NCBI GenBank assembly: GCA_022865865.1
Contig: JALHTN010000078.1
Span: 1 to 6,238, forward strand
DNA from: Anaerolineales bacterium
GTDB lineage: Bacteria > Chloroflexota > Anaerolineae > Anaerolineales > UBA4823
Reading direction: 5' to 3'
Length of the DNA: 6,238 nt
Below are positions 1 to 5,799 of the stretch, one piece after another. The translations under genes were made by a program, and so were the position numbers. The notes below the pieces were generated by a model. That model was not told the origin of the DNA. It did no database searches and worked only from the letters and a program-made list of their open reading frames with translations. The stretch's first letter is position 1; each line of letters begins with the position of its first letter.

Positions 1-288
1 GAAAGATACTGCGGGTGTGGGCGCGTCACCTTGCGTAAGGTATACGGTATAACCATTTCCAGCCAGCACCCGTCCTACCTCAGCTGCATAACGGTCAGAG
101 AGGAAGCGGGTATCGAAACCTACAACCATCTTTTTAGTATCGATGGATTGTCCTGCAGGAGCACCGACATTCCAGGCATCTGACTTAACAGCATCCGCGA
201 TGGCCTGGGCAACTAAACGCAAATTGTGGAATGTGAATGTATCTGAAATTACAGCCCGCCAACCATCTGTACCAAAGTGAATGGGCAT
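1..288 (-). CDS. Phosphoglucomutase/phosphomannomutase family protein, N-terminal part (cut by window start)
   Basis: This is the first 96 codons of an alpha-D-phosphohexomutase, which interconverts hexose 1-phosphates and 6-phosphates in the cytosol. I translated it by hand from the ATG at 288, and the frame stays open to base 1. Residues 4-18 (HFGTDGWRAVISDTF) are the conserved N-terminal strand and loop of domain I. Residues near 68-73 (VVGFDT) followed by RFLSDRYAAEVGRVLAGNGY match the next strand-helix unit of the family. The catalytic serine loop (usually T-A-S-H-N-P) would lie beyond the window edge, so activity and substrate (glucose, mannose or glucosamine phosphate) cannot be judged. 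The start is supported by a GAGAGG Shine-Dalgarno sequence 9 nt upstream. The gene is divergent from the membrane-protein gene at 381. Family assignment is secure; exact function is not. Confidence 0.88.
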   Translation of the reverse strand, partial: MPIHFGTDGWRAVISDTFTFHNLRLVAQAIADAVKSDAWNVGAPAGQSIDTKKMVVGFDTRFLSDRYAAEVGRVLAGNGYTVYLTQGDAPTPAVSF

Positions 289-297
289 TGTTGTATA

Positions 298-303
298 CCT
301 CTC
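298..303 (-). promoter_or_regulatory. Shine-Dalgarno site of the phosphohexomutase gene
   Basis: GAGAGG on the minus strand, separated by 9 nt from the ATG at 288. It fixes the start and shows that this genome uses Shine-Dalgarno initiation for at least some genes. Confidence 0.6.
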
Positions 304-336
304 GTATGAATATTTAATTAGATTCTAACACCTCTA

Positions 337-369
337 AGCATGATCTCCCTGATTTTTTCGGTTCATGCT
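337..369. promoter_or_regulatory. Inverted repeat in the divergent spacer, possible operator
   Basis: AGCATGA (337-343) and TCATGCT (363-369) are perfect 7-bp complementary arms separated by 19 bp. They sit between two divergently transcribed genes, and the right arm ends on the first base of the -10-like box TAAAAT used by the rightward gene. Repressor or dual-regulator half-sites often lie in such places, but a chance repeat is possible. The 19-nt loop and lack of a T-run after either arm argue against an intrinsic terminator. A minus-strand -10-like TAGAAT (327-322) could serve the leftward gene, but it has no recognisable -35 partner. Confidence 0.3.
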
Positions 370-374
370 AAAAT
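369..374 (+). promoter_or_regulatory. -10-like box of the membrane-protein gene (possible leaderless transcript)
   Basis: TAAAAT matches the bacterial -10 consensus at 5 of 6 positions and ends 6 nt before the ATG at 381, so the predicted +1 falls at or next to the start codon. No Shine-Dalgarno sequence precedes this ATG, which fits a leaderless mRNA. No convincing -35 hexamer is seen 16-18 bp upstream. Confidence 0.35.
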
Positions 375-380
375 GAGTCT

Positions 381-2114
381 ATGAGTCCCGAGGTAGATAA
401 TAAATTGCGCTTCCTATCTCAGGTTGAGGTTTTCCAAGACCTGAGCGACGAGCAGCTGGCAGCGATTGCTCCCAGGTTTAATTTTTTACTTCTTGAGCCC
501 TGGCAACCACTTTTTGCTGGTCGAAATGCAGTCGAAGATTTCTATATCATCCAATCGGGAAAAGTATTTATTTATGGTGAAGAGGAGGCTGAACAACAGG
601 ATCCGCTCGGTCCGGGTGGGTATTTTATTGAGGAAGCTTACTTATATGGGCATACTGTGAAGGCTTTCATCACAAGCGATCAGCCGACTGAGCTACTCCA
701 TATTGATGAAGAAGAGTTTTACCGTTTGTTATTGGATTTTCCGGAGATCAAACCCTGGATGGCTCGCAGTCCCGAGAGTCAACAATTGGTTAAATCCGGA
801 AAATTTTCCTGGGTAGGAGAAGATGAAATAATCGCCTACGTAGCCCGGAAACATGAAGCGATTTTAATTTTCAGTTTTATAGGACCGGTAATCATCAGCC
901 TGGCGGCATTAACCATAATATTTACAGTTTCAGCTGCGAATGCCTCAAATACGATTTGGACAACAGGTGCGGTGTGTTCAATTGGGTTAGCGCTGTTTGC
1001 CGTATTGTGGGGAATCTGGAATTGGATAGATTGGGGTAATGATTACTACATAACAACCAACCAGCGCGTGGTTTGGGTTGAAAAAGTGATCTGGTTTTAT
1101 GAGAGTAGAGATGAAGCACCCTTGACAACCATTTTGGCAGTCAATACAAAAAGCACATTATTGGGTCGAACGTTCCACTATGGTGATGTAATCGTCAAAA
1201 CATTTACGGGTGAGATAATCTTTCATAACTTAAAAGATCCCCAAGGCATGATCAAGTTCATCAATGAGTACCGGGAAAAGATTCAAAAGGGATCTGAGCG
1301 TCGGGAAAAGCGGGAGATCGATCAAGAACTGCGGACACGATTAGGCTGGGAAGAGAGTGAAGATTCTGGTGTGGTAGGTGAGGAATGGACTGGGAAAGAA
1401 GCAGACAAGGGTGTCGAGCAGAAGGACAGCGTCAGGCAGAAATCATTCGGTCACATCTTCACAATGCGCTTTGAAGAGGGGGATGTGATCACTTATCGCA
1501 AATATTGGCCGACCTTGTTCGGGAAAATATGGCTGCCAACATTATTAATTTTCTTAGCAATTTTGGGGATAGGTATTATCACAAATTTGTTCCTGCGAGG
1601 TCAAACTACGGCTCAAACAGCTGAAATATTGTTGGGATTATGTATGGCATTCATCCTGTTGGTTCTGATTCCATGGTGGCTTTACCGTTATATAGATTGG
1701 CGCAATGATATTTATCAAGTGACAGATAAATTTATTATTGATATCGAACGCAAACCTCTGGGGACAGAAGTGAAGAAAGCAGCTCCACTGGAAAATATTC
1801 TCAGTTTAGAACATGAAAGGGCTGGTTTTTTTGGTTATATGCTTAATTATGGATTGGTCACGATCAATGTTGGTGAAACCCAATTCGTTTTCAGAAACGT
1901 GCACGAACCTGCCAGGATCCAGCAAGATATATTTAACCGCATATACTCACAGCGCCGAGATAAAGAGAAAGTTGACGCGCTAAAACAAAGGCAGCGCTTT
2001 GTGGATGTGATCGAGGTCTACCACGAGAATGCAGACGAGGTCGAAGAAGACGATTACTATGATGATTATGATGATGATTTCGAGGTAGAATTAGGGCCTG
2101 ATGGCTATCCGTGA
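381..2114 (+). CDS. Membrane protein with a cyclic-nucleotide-binding-like domain and two TM-hairpin/PH-like (bPH_2) modules
   Basis: A 577-aa inner-membrane protein of unknown job. Residues about 12-125 have the cyclic-nucleotide-binding (CAP/CNBD) beta-barrel pattern (VFQDLSDEQLAAIAPRFN, then FYIIQSGKVFIYG). However, the phosphate-binding segment reads GGYFIEEAYLYGHTVKAFIT, keeping one Glu but lacking the usual FGEL glycine and the Arg that holds the cyclic phosphate, so ordinary cAMP/cGMP binding is doubtful. Two copies of a module follow: TM helices at about 160-183 and 192-216 with a PH-like domain at 220-300, then TM helices at about 380-404 and 415-437 with a PH-like domain at 441-525. 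The copies align through WNWIDWGNDYY (213-223) and YRYIDWRNDIY (435-445). A charged Lys/Glu/Arg linker (301-360) joins them. The C-terminus (548-577) is strongly acidic. The predicted topology puts the CNBD and both PH-like domains in the cytosol. The PH-like modules resemble the bPH_2 (YdbS/YdbT-type) family. There is no Shine-Dalgarno sequence. The 3' end overlaps def by 14 bp. A role as a membrane-bound sensor or scaffold is only inferred. Confidence 0.85.
   Translation: MSPEVDNKLRFLSQVEVFQDLSDEQLAAIAPRFNFLLLEPWQPLFAGRNAVEDFYIIQSGKVFIYGEEEAEQQDPLGPGGYFIEEAYLYGHTVKAFITSDQPTELLHIDEEEFYRLLLDFPEIKPWMARSPESQQLVKSGKFSWVGEDEIIAYVARKHEAILIFSFIGPVIISLAALTIIFTVSAANASNTIWTTGAVCSIGLALFAVLWGIWNWIDWGNDYYITTNQRVVWVEKVIWFYESRDEAPLTTILAVNTKSTLLGRTFHYGDVIVKTFTGEIIFHNLKDPQGMIKFINEYREKIQKGSERREKREIDQELRTRLGWEESEDSGVVGEEWTGKEADKGVEQKDSVRQKSFGHIFTMRFEEGDVITYRKYWPTLFGKIWLPTLLIFLAILGIGIITNLFLRGQTTAQTAEILLGLCMAFILLVLIPWWLYRYIDWRNDIYQVTDKFIIDIERKPLGTEVKKAAPLENILSLEHERAGFFGYMLNYGLVTINVGETQFVFRNVHEPARIQQDIFNRIYSQRRDKEKVDALKQRQRFVDVIEVYHENADEVEEDDYYDDYDDDFEVELGPDGYP
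2061..2080 (+). repeat. GAT-rich low-complexity run encoding the acidic tail
   Basis: A short run of repeated GATGAT(TAT) units near the 3' end of the membrane-protein gene, encoding Asp/Tyr-rich residues about 561-567. Such triplet runs can change length by slippage in whole codons, so the tail may vary between relatives without breaking the frame. It lies just upstream of the def start. Confidence 0.45.
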
Positions 2115-2613
2115 GATTATTACCGTGCCTCATGAAACCCTGCGCCGCAAAGCGCGCAAGGTGACTTCATTTGGAGCGGAGCTGCAATCCCTGATCGATG
2201 ATATGGTGGATACGATGCGGGTTGCACCTGGGGTGGGTTTAGCTGCGCCACAGATGAATGTCCCGCTGCGTGTGATCGTTGTCGAGTTCAATGACAGTGA
2301 GGATGAAGAGGCACCACCAAAACTATATATATACGTCAATCCGAAAATCACCCTTTCTTCAGCCGACGAGGAGGTCGGCACTGAAGGTTGCTTGTCGATT
2401 CCGGGGATCGTGGGTGACGTCAGCCGTCCGATAACGATAACGGTTAAAGGCCTTAATCGTCATGGCCAGCCAATGAAATTGAAAGCTTCCGGGTGGCTGG
2501 CACGGATTTTCCTGCACGAGGTAGATCACTTGAATGGCATCCTATTTGTTGACCGCGCTGAAAAAGTATGGCCTATCGAGGGTGAGACGACCCAAATCGG
2601 ACTAGCTGACTGA
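2101..2613 (+). CDS. def: Peptide deformylase
   Basis: A 170-aa cytosolic metalloenzyme that removes the formyl group from the N-terminal methionine of new proteins. All three family motifs are present: motif I GVGLAAPQ (44-51), motif II EGCLS (95-99, metal ligand Cys97) and motif III HEVDH (139-143, metal ligands His139 and His143, catalytic Glu140). The residue before motif III is Leu, where many deformylases have Gln; other family members vary here too. Length is typical. An acidic insert (SEDEEAPP, 66-73) lies between motifs I and II. The ATG lies inside the last codons of the upstream gene in another frame (14-bp overlap), so translational coupling is likely; a weak AGGG (2093-2096) sits 4 nt before it. 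The next gene, recF, starts 68 bp downstream after a hairpin. The usual partner fmt is not in view. The window shows no sign of a defect. Confidence 0.97.
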   Translation: MAIREIITVPHETLRRKARKVTSFGAELQSLIDDMVDTMRVAPGVGLAAPQMNVPLRVIVVEFNDSEDEEAPPKLYIYVNPKITLSSADEEVGTEGCLSIPGIVGDVSRPITITVKGLNRHGQPMKLKASGWLARIFLHEVDHLNGILFVDRAEKVWPIEGETTQIGLAD

Positions 2614-2630
2614 GACCTGCTTGACAAAAC

Positions 2631-2636
2631 CATAAT
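2631..2636 (+). promoter_or_regulatory. Weak -10-like box upstream of recF
   Basis: CATAAT matches the -10 consensus at 5 of 6 positions and would place +1 near 2643, at the base of the hairpin before recF. No good -35 element is found 16-19 bp upstream. recF may instead be read through from def. Confidence 0.2.
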
Positions 2637-2641
2637 ATTAC

Positions 2642-2670
2642 ATGCCACGGCGCTTACCCCTCCGTGGCAT
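2642..2670 (+). promoter_or_regulatory. Perfect 9-bp hairpin between def and recF
   Basis: ATGCCACGG (2642-2650) pairs perfectly with CCGTGGCAT (2662-2670) around an 11-nt loop. The stem is GC-rich and ends 11 nt before the recF ATG at 2682. No T-run follows on either strand, so it is not a standard intrinsic terminator. It may be a weak or factor-assisted end for the def transcript, an mRNA-stabilising 5' stem-loop for recF, or a structure that limits recF translation, since no Shine-Dalgarno sequence is seen in the few bases left before the start. The structure is seen directly; the role is inferred. Confidence 0.6.
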
Positions 2671-2681
2671 TTGTATGAAAA

Positions 2682-3893
2682 ATGTATCTCAAACACCTAT
2701 CACTGACAAATTTTCGTAATTTTGCCCGGCTAGATATGGGTTTTCCCAATGGACCGCTGCTGCTGGTGGGAGCTAATGGTCAAGGAAAAACCAGTCTGTT
2801 AGAGGCGATCTATTACCTGGCAACATTCACTTCTTTTCATGCCATCCATGATCGGGAGCTGGTAAATTTTGTGGCAGCGCGTGAGCCGCTGGCAGTTGGT
2901 CGCATTATCGCCCAGTTTGAGCGAGGTGGTTCACAAAGCCAATTGGAAATCCGGATCATCAAGGAAACCAACGGCATTAATGGCTCCTCCCGAATCCGCA
3001 AAGAAATTTTGCTGGATGGCTTGAAGATGAAATTGGGTGACGCTGTGGGTCAATTTATGGCGGTCCTATTCTTACCCCAAATGGTGACTGTGATAGAGGG
3101 GCCTCCTGAAGAGAGACGCCGTTTCCTCAACTTGGCCATGTCACAAGTGATCCCGGATTTCAACCGGACTTTGGCAGATTACATGCAGGCATTATCCCAG
3201 CGTAATGCGTTATTAAAGCAGCTCCAGGAGTTTGGGGGCGATGCCGATCAGCTGAATTATTGGGATGATCTTTTAGTTTCAAAAGGTTCAAGCCTGATTT
3301 ACAATCGGATTCAAGCTGTACAGCAATTAGCTCGTATCGCAACCCCTAACCACCGGGATTTAACCAGAGGGAAAGCAATTCTGCGATTATCTTATCAACC
3401 AGCTTACGATCCCGTACCAGAAACTCCAGGACAAATTTCATTACCCTTAGATGATCCTGTAGACCGAGGTGGTTTGACTATGGATGAAATCCAGCAGGGA
3501 TTTGCACAACGTTTGGTTGTTCAGCGAAGCGTGGATATTGCCAGGGGAGTTACCACCTTGGGGCCTCATCGGGATGAGCTCAGATTCCTGGAAAATGGGA
3601 TCGACCTCGGTATTTATGGCTCTCGAGGGCAGGTGCGGACTGCAATGTTGGCGGTTAAGATTGCTGAGATGACCTGGATGGAAGAAAAAACCAATCTCTC
3701 ACCGGTATTATTGCTGGATGAAGCTTTAGCAGAACTAGATCCCACCAGGCGGGAAGATTTGCTGAATCGAATTACCAGCGGTGGACAAACTTTGTTGACA
3801 ACAACTGACCTGGATTTATTTACAGCGGGTTTTATCGGTAATGCAACACTCTGGGAAGTACAGGATGGTCGTATTGAACAGTTATCCAAATAA
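2682..3893 (+). CDS. recF: DNA replication and repair protein RecF
   Basis: A 403-aa SMC-like ATPase that helps load RecA at gaps in single-stranded DNA together with RecO and RecR. The N-terminus MYLKHLSLTNFRNFARLDM is the classic RecF opening and fixes the start. Walker A is GANGQGKTS (30-38, Lys36 and Thr37). The family segment LFLPQMVTVIEGPPEERRRF (129-148) follows. The ABC-type signature region is YGSRGQVRT (312-320). Walker B with the D-loop reads LLLDEALAELD (343-353): the second acidic residue is Glu347, where the E. coli and B. subtilis proteins, as I recall them, have Asp. Length is slightly above the 360-380 aa common in model bacteria. No Shine-Dalgarno sequence precedes the ATG, and a 9-bp hairpin lies just upstream. 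Its neighbours are def and rsmG rather than dnaA, dnaN and gyrB. It ends tail-to-tail with rsmG, with no clear terminator in the 17-bp gap. Confidence 0.96.
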   Translation: MYLKHLSLTNFRNFARLDMGFPNGPLLLVGANGQGKTSLLEAIYYLATFTSFHAIHDRELVNFVAAREPLAVGRIIAQFERGGSQSQLEIRIIKETNGINGSSRIRKEILLDGLKMKLGDAVGQFMAVLFLPQMVTVIEGPPEERRRFLNLAMSQVIPDFNRTLADYMQALSQRNALLKQLQEFGGDADQLNYWDDLLVSKGSSLIYNRIQAVQQLARIATPNHRDLTRGKAILRLSYQPAYDPVPETPGQISLPLDDPVDRGGLTMDEIQQGFAQRLVVQRSVDIARGVTTLGPHRDELRFLENGIDLGIYGSRGQVRTAMLAVKIAEMTWMEEKTNLSPVLLLDEALAELDPTRREDLLNRITSGGQTLLTTTDLDLFTAGFIGNATLWEVQDGRIEQLSK

Positions 3894-3910
3894 TATTTTT
3901 GAGAGCACCT

Positions 3911-4630
3911 TCAATTATATCCAAGTGGCCTCTTTGCAGGGATGCCTACCCGGCGGGGGAAGCGATCTGGTGTAGCCGCGATTTTCTCGATTACAACCAA
4001 ATAGCGTTCTTCTTCAACGCCAGGAAGAGTCACTGGAATTAACTGCTTAACCTGACCACCCAGGAGGTGAATCGCAGCTTGGGCGGATTGAGCTTCTGCG
4101 GGACCACTTTCACCTTTCATTGCCAGAGCGTAACCTCCCATGCGAACGAGTGGGAGCAGGTATTCAACCAGGATAGGTAATGCCGCGACGGCTCTGGCGA
4201 TTACCCAATCACATTGTTCCCGGATTTCTGACCGCTGGGCAACAATTTCAGCACGTTCCTGGATGATCTCAACATTATTGATCTCAACTGCCTCGCAGAT
4301 ATGCTGGCAGAAAACTGCTTTTTTGGCCACAGATTCGACCAAGGTCAATTTAATTTTTGGATTGAGAATTTTCAAGGGGATTCCAGGAAAACCTGCTCCT
4401 GTGCCAACATCGATGACTCGATTTGTGGGAGTGTCACGCATCGCCAAGGTGCAAGAAAGTGAATCCAGGAAATGTTTGAGTCTGATCTGCTGTGGATTAT
4501 CGATGGCAGTAAGGTTATAGCGAGCATTCCATTCCATCAGCTCACTTTCATAGGTCTCAAAAGCAGCTTGTTGAGATGCGGAAATGCGGATCCCGAATAA
4601 ATTCCAGGCATTTTCAATCAAATCTTCCAT
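3911..4630 (-). CDS. rsmG: 16S rRNA (guanine-527-N7)-methyltransferase RsmG (GidB)
   Basis: A 239-aa cytosolic SAM-dependent methyltransferase that makes m7G527 in the 530 loop of 16S rRNA; in several bacteria its loss gives low-level streptomycin resistance. The substrate-side segment NLTAIDNPQQIRLKHFLDSL (39-58) is typical. SAM motif I is VIDVGTGAGFPGIPLKI (72-88), and the acidic ribose-binding residue is Glu99 in LTLVES. The VIARAVA segment (143-149) and GGYALAMKG (165-173) follow, and the conserved C-terminal FPRRVGIPAKRPL (224-236) is intact. The protein looks full length and functional. Its usual neighbour mnmG and the par genes are not in view. A consensus -10 box lies 9 nt before the ATG with no Shine-Dalgarno sequence, and a terminator upstream isolates it from the lipoprotein gene, so it is probably transcribed alone. 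Confidence 0.97.
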   Translation of the reverse strand: MEDLIENAWNLFGIRISASQQAAFETYESELMEWNARYNLTAIDNPQQIRLKHFLDSLSCTLAMRDTPTNRVIDVGTGAGFPGIPLKILNPKIKLTLVESVAKKAVFCQHICEAVEINNVEIIQERAEIVAQRSEIREQCDWVIARAVAALPILVEYLLPLVRMGGYALAMKGESGPAEAQSAQAAIHLLGGQVKQLIPVTLPGVEEERYLVVIEKIAATPDRFPRRVGIPAKRPLGYN

Positions 4631-4639
4631 AGGTTAGGA

Positions 4640-4645
4640 ATTATA
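4640..4645 (-). promoter_or_regulatory. Consensus -10 box of rsmG
   Basis: TATAAT on the minus strand, a perfect -10 match, lies 9 nt before the rsmG ATG at 4630, so the predicted leader is only 0-3 nt long. The -35 region (about 4663-4668, ACAATA) is poor. It lies downstream of the lipoprotein terminator in the direction of rsmG transcription, where a fresh promoter would be needed. Confidence 0.45.
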
Positions 4646-4681
4646 CCCCTTGAAATTCGTGTTATTGTTTTGTGGGTTACT

Positions 4682-4724
4682 AAAAAAAATAGACCCCATC
4701 CAGGAGAGATATTATGGATGGGGT
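4682..4724 (-). terminator. Intrinsic terminator after the DUF4349 lipoprotein gene
   Basis: The arms TGGATGGGGT and ACCCCATCCA (read on the minus strand from 4724 to 4693) form a perfect 10-bp GC-rich stem around a 12-nt loop. Reading leftward, the stem is followed after 3 nt by eight T residues (4689-4682). This is a textbook Rho-independent terminator for leftward transcription, 25 bp past the lipoprotein stop codon. It separates that gene from rsmG. Confidence 0.88.
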
Positions 4725-4749
4725 GTTCCCTGGCTTGCTGTTCGTTTTG

Positions 4750-5706
4750 TTATTTCTCTTGATCTGGTTCTTCCTCTGGTGGTAAGGCTTCAGATTCTGC
4801 CGCGGATTGATTTTCTTTCCCTCTCCGGCGCCGGTTTCGAAGACCACGGATGATAAAGAATAATGGAACACCGATGATTAAAATGATGGGCAGGATAAAC
4901 AAAGCCAGCCAAATGCCGATATTAACCAACCCCTGAAGGGCGATGATCAAAGATTGAATTGCATCCTTAATCACGCCAATTGGTTCCCATCCCCCAATGG
5001 ATATTGGCTGAATGATCTCGTTGGGGATTAATTCGACGCTGATTGCTGATAATTTTGCTGAATTCTCAAGATACTGGATCTGTCCCGTAAGCACTTCAAT
5101 CTGTTCCCGGACGCGGGTTAATTGGTCGAAGACATTCAATACATCCTCGGTTCTGTTCGCTGATTCCATGATCTGCATCAGCTGCGCTTCGGCAGCCTCT
5201 AAATTTGTCAATCGTGATTGCAGATCGGTATAATCGCTGGTTACATCCTGGCTGTGAATGTTCTTGTTGAGCGGTAAACGATCGCTTTCTGCTTCAATCC
5301 TTACCAGCGCCTCTTGCAGATGATCTGCTGGTACTCGAATTGTTATCGCAGCCCTGGGTACTTCCTGCCCATCCGAGGTCCGGGTTTGGTAAAGGTTTGC
5401 GCTGACAACAAAACCACCCATCTCTTCTGCCAAGCGGCTGATTGATTCCATCGATTCGTCCGGTGCATCCACTACTATCTCCAGGTCTGCATTTTTTATC
5501 ACAATACGTTCAGCAGAATTAATGACGTTTGAATCCAGCATCGATTCTTCATTAATCGCACGTGGTTCAGCCGCAGGAGATTCGGCAAATATTGCCTCAT
5601 CTGCAAAGCCAGATTCAACCCCTGAAATTGCTGATCGCTGGGGGGAGGCACAGGCAACCAGTAAGAGGGCTAGTAGACTAATTGATAGGAAAAATTTGTT
5701 GTTCAT
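4750..5706 (-). CDS. DUF4349 family lipoprotein with a C-terminal membrane helix
   Basis: A 318-aa envelope protein of unknown function. The N-terminus is a lipoprotein signal: hydrophobic residues 5-18 end in the lipobox LVAC, with Cys19 the predicted lipidated residue. A low-complexity Ala/Glu/Ser linker (20-62) leads to the DUF4349 region (about 64-228). It opens with ERIVIKNADLEIVVDAPDE, and the adhesion-like beta/alpha part contains MGGFVVSANL. A predicted coiled coil runs from about 158 to 215 (DYTDLQSRLTNLEAAEAQL). A transmembrane helix spans about 262-286, followed by the basic stop-transfer RNRRRR (290-295) and a Glu/Pro-rich cytosolic tail. The protein would thus be anchored at both ends, by lipid and by helix, with the coiled coil outside the membrane. 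The ATG at 5706 has a strong GGAGG 7 nt upstream. The gene lies 93 bp after the metallophosphoesterase on the same strand and ends at a strong terminator. DUF assignment is from recalled family pattern. Confidence 0.88.
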   Translation of the reverse strand: MNNKFFLSISLLALLLVACASPQRSAISGVESGFADEAIFAESPAAEPRAINEESMLDSNVINSAERIVIKNADLEIVVDAPDESMESISRLAEEMGGFVVSANLYQTRTSDGQEVPRAAITIRVPADHLQEALVRIEAESDRLPLNKNIHSQDVTSDYTDLQSRLTNLEAAEAQLMQIMESANRTEDVLNVFDQLTRVREQIEVLTGQIQYLENSAKLSAISVELIPNEIIQPISIGGWEPIGVIKDAIQSLIIALQGLVNIGIWLALFILPIILIIGVPLFFIIRGLRNRRRRGKENQSAAESEALPPEEEPDQEK

Positions 5707-5713
5707 TGGTAAT

Positions 5714-5718
5714 CCTCC
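5714..5718 (-). promoter_or_regulatory. Strong Shine-Dalgarno site of the DUF4349 lipoprotein gene
   Basis: GGAGG on the minus strand with a 7-nt spacer to the ATG at 5706. It is the best ribosome-binding site in the window and contrasts with the starts of recF, rsmG and the membrane-protein gene, which have none. Confidence 0.75.
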
Positions 5719-5799
5719 AAAATAAATTCCCTCTTAGGACGCCTGATGGTTGGGATAAGTTCCCGGAGAATTTTCATAGCTTCTTCTGAGCAAATAAAA

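Noticed and set aside
1933..2133. Minus-strand reading frame rich in histidine opposite the acidic tail
   Set aside because: It is the complement of the GAT-rich tail coding for Asp residues, has no family resemblance and lies opposite a well-supported gene.
2621..2626. Perfect -35 hexamer TTGACA downstream of def
   Set aside because: No -10-like sequence lies 16-18 bp downstream; that position falls inside the GC-rich hairpin stem (GCCACG). The nearby AT-rich CATAAT is only 4 bp away, so the match is probably chance.
3614..3889. 91-codon minus-strand frame opposite the recF 3' end
   Set aside because: It is a shadow of the recF signature and Walker B region, with low-complexity Ser/Val composition and no supporting start signal.
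4140..4520. 126-codon plus-strand frame opposite rsmG
   Set aside because: It is antisense to a fully conserved rsmG, and its translation has no domain-like pattern or ribosome-binding site.
4680..4871. Small minus-strand frame across the lipoprotein 3' end and terminator
   Set aside because: It runs through a strong intrinsic terminator, overlaps the lipoprotein gene in another frame and has no recognisable protein features.
5707..5799. Possible hairpins between the metallophosphoesterase and lipoprotein genes
   Set aside because: Only short imperfect pairings (for example GGGA with TCCC, and AAATTC with GAATTT) are found, with no stem-plus-T-run arrangement, so neither a terminator nor a regulatory RNA can be supported.
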